Both the position numbers and the translations under genes were made by a program. Source: Sediminibacterium ginsengisoli (GTDB lineage: Bacteria; Bacteroidota; Bacteroidia; Chitinophagales; Chitinophagaceae). From it: a DNA stretch of 7,059 nt. Below, piece by piece: positions 6,680 through 7,059 of the stretch. The notes beneath the pieces were generated by a model. That model did no database searches. It saw only the letters and a list, made by a program, of their open reading frames with translations, and had not been told where the DNA came from. The stretch is taken from contig CAMAQW010000084.1 of assembly GCA_945860335.1 (NCBI GenBank), positions 1 through 7,059 on the forward strand, in the 5' to 3' direction. Each line of letters opens with the position of its first letter. The stretch's first letter is position 1.

Positions 6680-7059
6680 TTAGAATTCAAACTTAATCCC
6701 CTGGGCTAAAGGCATGGTTGTCCCGTAATTGATTGTATTGGTTTGTCTACGCATGTAAAATTTCCAACTGTCGGAGCCGCTTTCCCTTCCGCCACCTGTT
6801 GCCTTTTCACCACCAAAAGCGCCGCCAATTTCTGCTCCGGATGTTCCAATATTGACATTGGCAATTCCACAATCCGACCCTTTCACCGAAAGAAACAATT
6901 CTGCTTCAGTAAGATTTTGGGTAAAGATGGCTGACGATAGTCCTTGTGGTACAGCGTTTTGTAAAGCAATGGCTTCATCTAAAGTTTCATACGCAAGTAC
7001 ATAAAGAATCGGAGCAAAAGTTTCTTCCTTTACAATATTTGTTTGAGCTGACATTTCTA
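6680..7059 (-). CDS. ALDH7/antiquitin-type aldehyde dehydrogenase, C-terminal part (5' end outside window)
   Basis: The last 125 or so residues of an NAD(P)+-dependent aldehyde dehydrogenase are present. The frame stays open past the Met at 7054 to the edge (the preceding codon is Glu), so that Met is internal and the gene continues to the right. KEETFAPILYV carries the glutamate that binds the cofactor ribose in this superfamily. GLSSAIFT, KGSDCGIANVNIGTSGAEIG, GGEKATGGGRESGSD, YMRRQTNTINYG and the end LAQGIKF are nearly diagnostic of ALDH7, which oxidises alpha-aminoadipate semialdehyde (piperideine-6-carboxylate) in lysine breakdown. The catalytic cysteine and Rossmann domain lie outside the window. 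The protein would be cytosolic. It has no evident functional tie to the secreted hydrolases and is probably in a separate unit, given the 105-base gap. Subfamily assignment is strong; the exact aldehyde is inferred from the family. Confidence 0.93.
   Translation of the reverse strand, partial: EMSAQTNIVKEETFAPILYVLAYETLDEAIALQNAVPQGLSSAIFTQNLTEAELFLSVKGSDCGIANVNIGTSGAEIGGAFGGEKATGGGRESGSDSWKFYMRRQTNTINYGTTMPLAQGIKFEF

Noticed and set aside
6144..6934. Plus-strand frames at 6144-6332 and 6743-6934
   Set aside because: They are antisense to the GH18 barrel and the conserved ALDH7 C-terminus; no independent coding signs.
7052..7054. Met codon as the start of a small ALDH-like protein
   Set aside because: The frame continues upstream into a Glu codon, and the ALDH7 family has this segment in the interior; the gene is simply cut by the window.
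1..7059. CRISPR array, tRNA/rRNA, insertion sequence, toxin-antitoxin or phage-defence system
   Set aside because: No regularly spaced repeats, transposase, structured RNA gene or defence domain could be found; all sizeable frames are assigned to hydrolases, one GT2 and one ALDH.

Overview
The window looks like a chromosomal segment of a Bacteroidota bacterium, possibly near Chitinophagaceae or Sphingobacteriales, though I cannot fix the genus. Four signs support this: low GC (about 42% in sampled coding stretches, far lower between genes); translation starts preceded by A/T-rich sequence with no convincing Shine-Dalgarno; signal peptides ending in an Ala-Gln junction; and the protein families themselves (secreted S9D, M28 and CocE hydrolases, GH18 lipoprotein).

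All six genes lie on the minus strand, so transcription runs from high to low coordinates. In that order they are: (1) the C-terminal end of an ALDH7/antiquitin-type aldehyde dehydrogenase, entering from the right edge (6680-7059); (2) a 105-base, very AT-rich gap that probably holds a promoter; (3) a GH18 chitinase-like lipoprotein (5492-6574); (4) a secreted CocE/NonD-type alpha/beta hydrolase (3555-5441); (5) a cytosolic family 2 glycosyltransferase (2608-3495); (6) a secreted M28 metallopeptidase resembling carboxypeptidase Q (992-2578); (7) the N-terminal part of a secreted S9D glutamyl-endopeptidase-like serine peptidase, leaving through the left edge (1-948).

The gaps below the GH18 gene are 50, 59, 29 and 43 bases, so the five genes from GH18 to S9D could be one transcript. 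Each of these four short gaps carries an AT-rich inverted repeat close to the next start codon. None is followed by a U-tract, so none looks like an intrinsic terminator.

Four of the six products are exported hydrolases acting on peptide, ester/amide or N-acetylglucosamine-type bonds. Together they suggest scavenging of extracellular protein, glycoprotein or cell-wall material. There is no SusC/SusD pair, transporter or regulator in view, so this is not a recognisable polysaccharide utilisation locus. The glycosyltransferase is the odd member: cytosolic, more AT-rich (about 34% GC by hand count) and functionally unrelated to its neighbours. I see no RNA gene, CRISPR array, insertion sequence or defence system, and no clearly new biological system. 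The most useful leads are the inverted repeats at the gene starts, the composition break at the glycosyltransferase, and unusual active-site details in the CocE-like and GH18 proteins.
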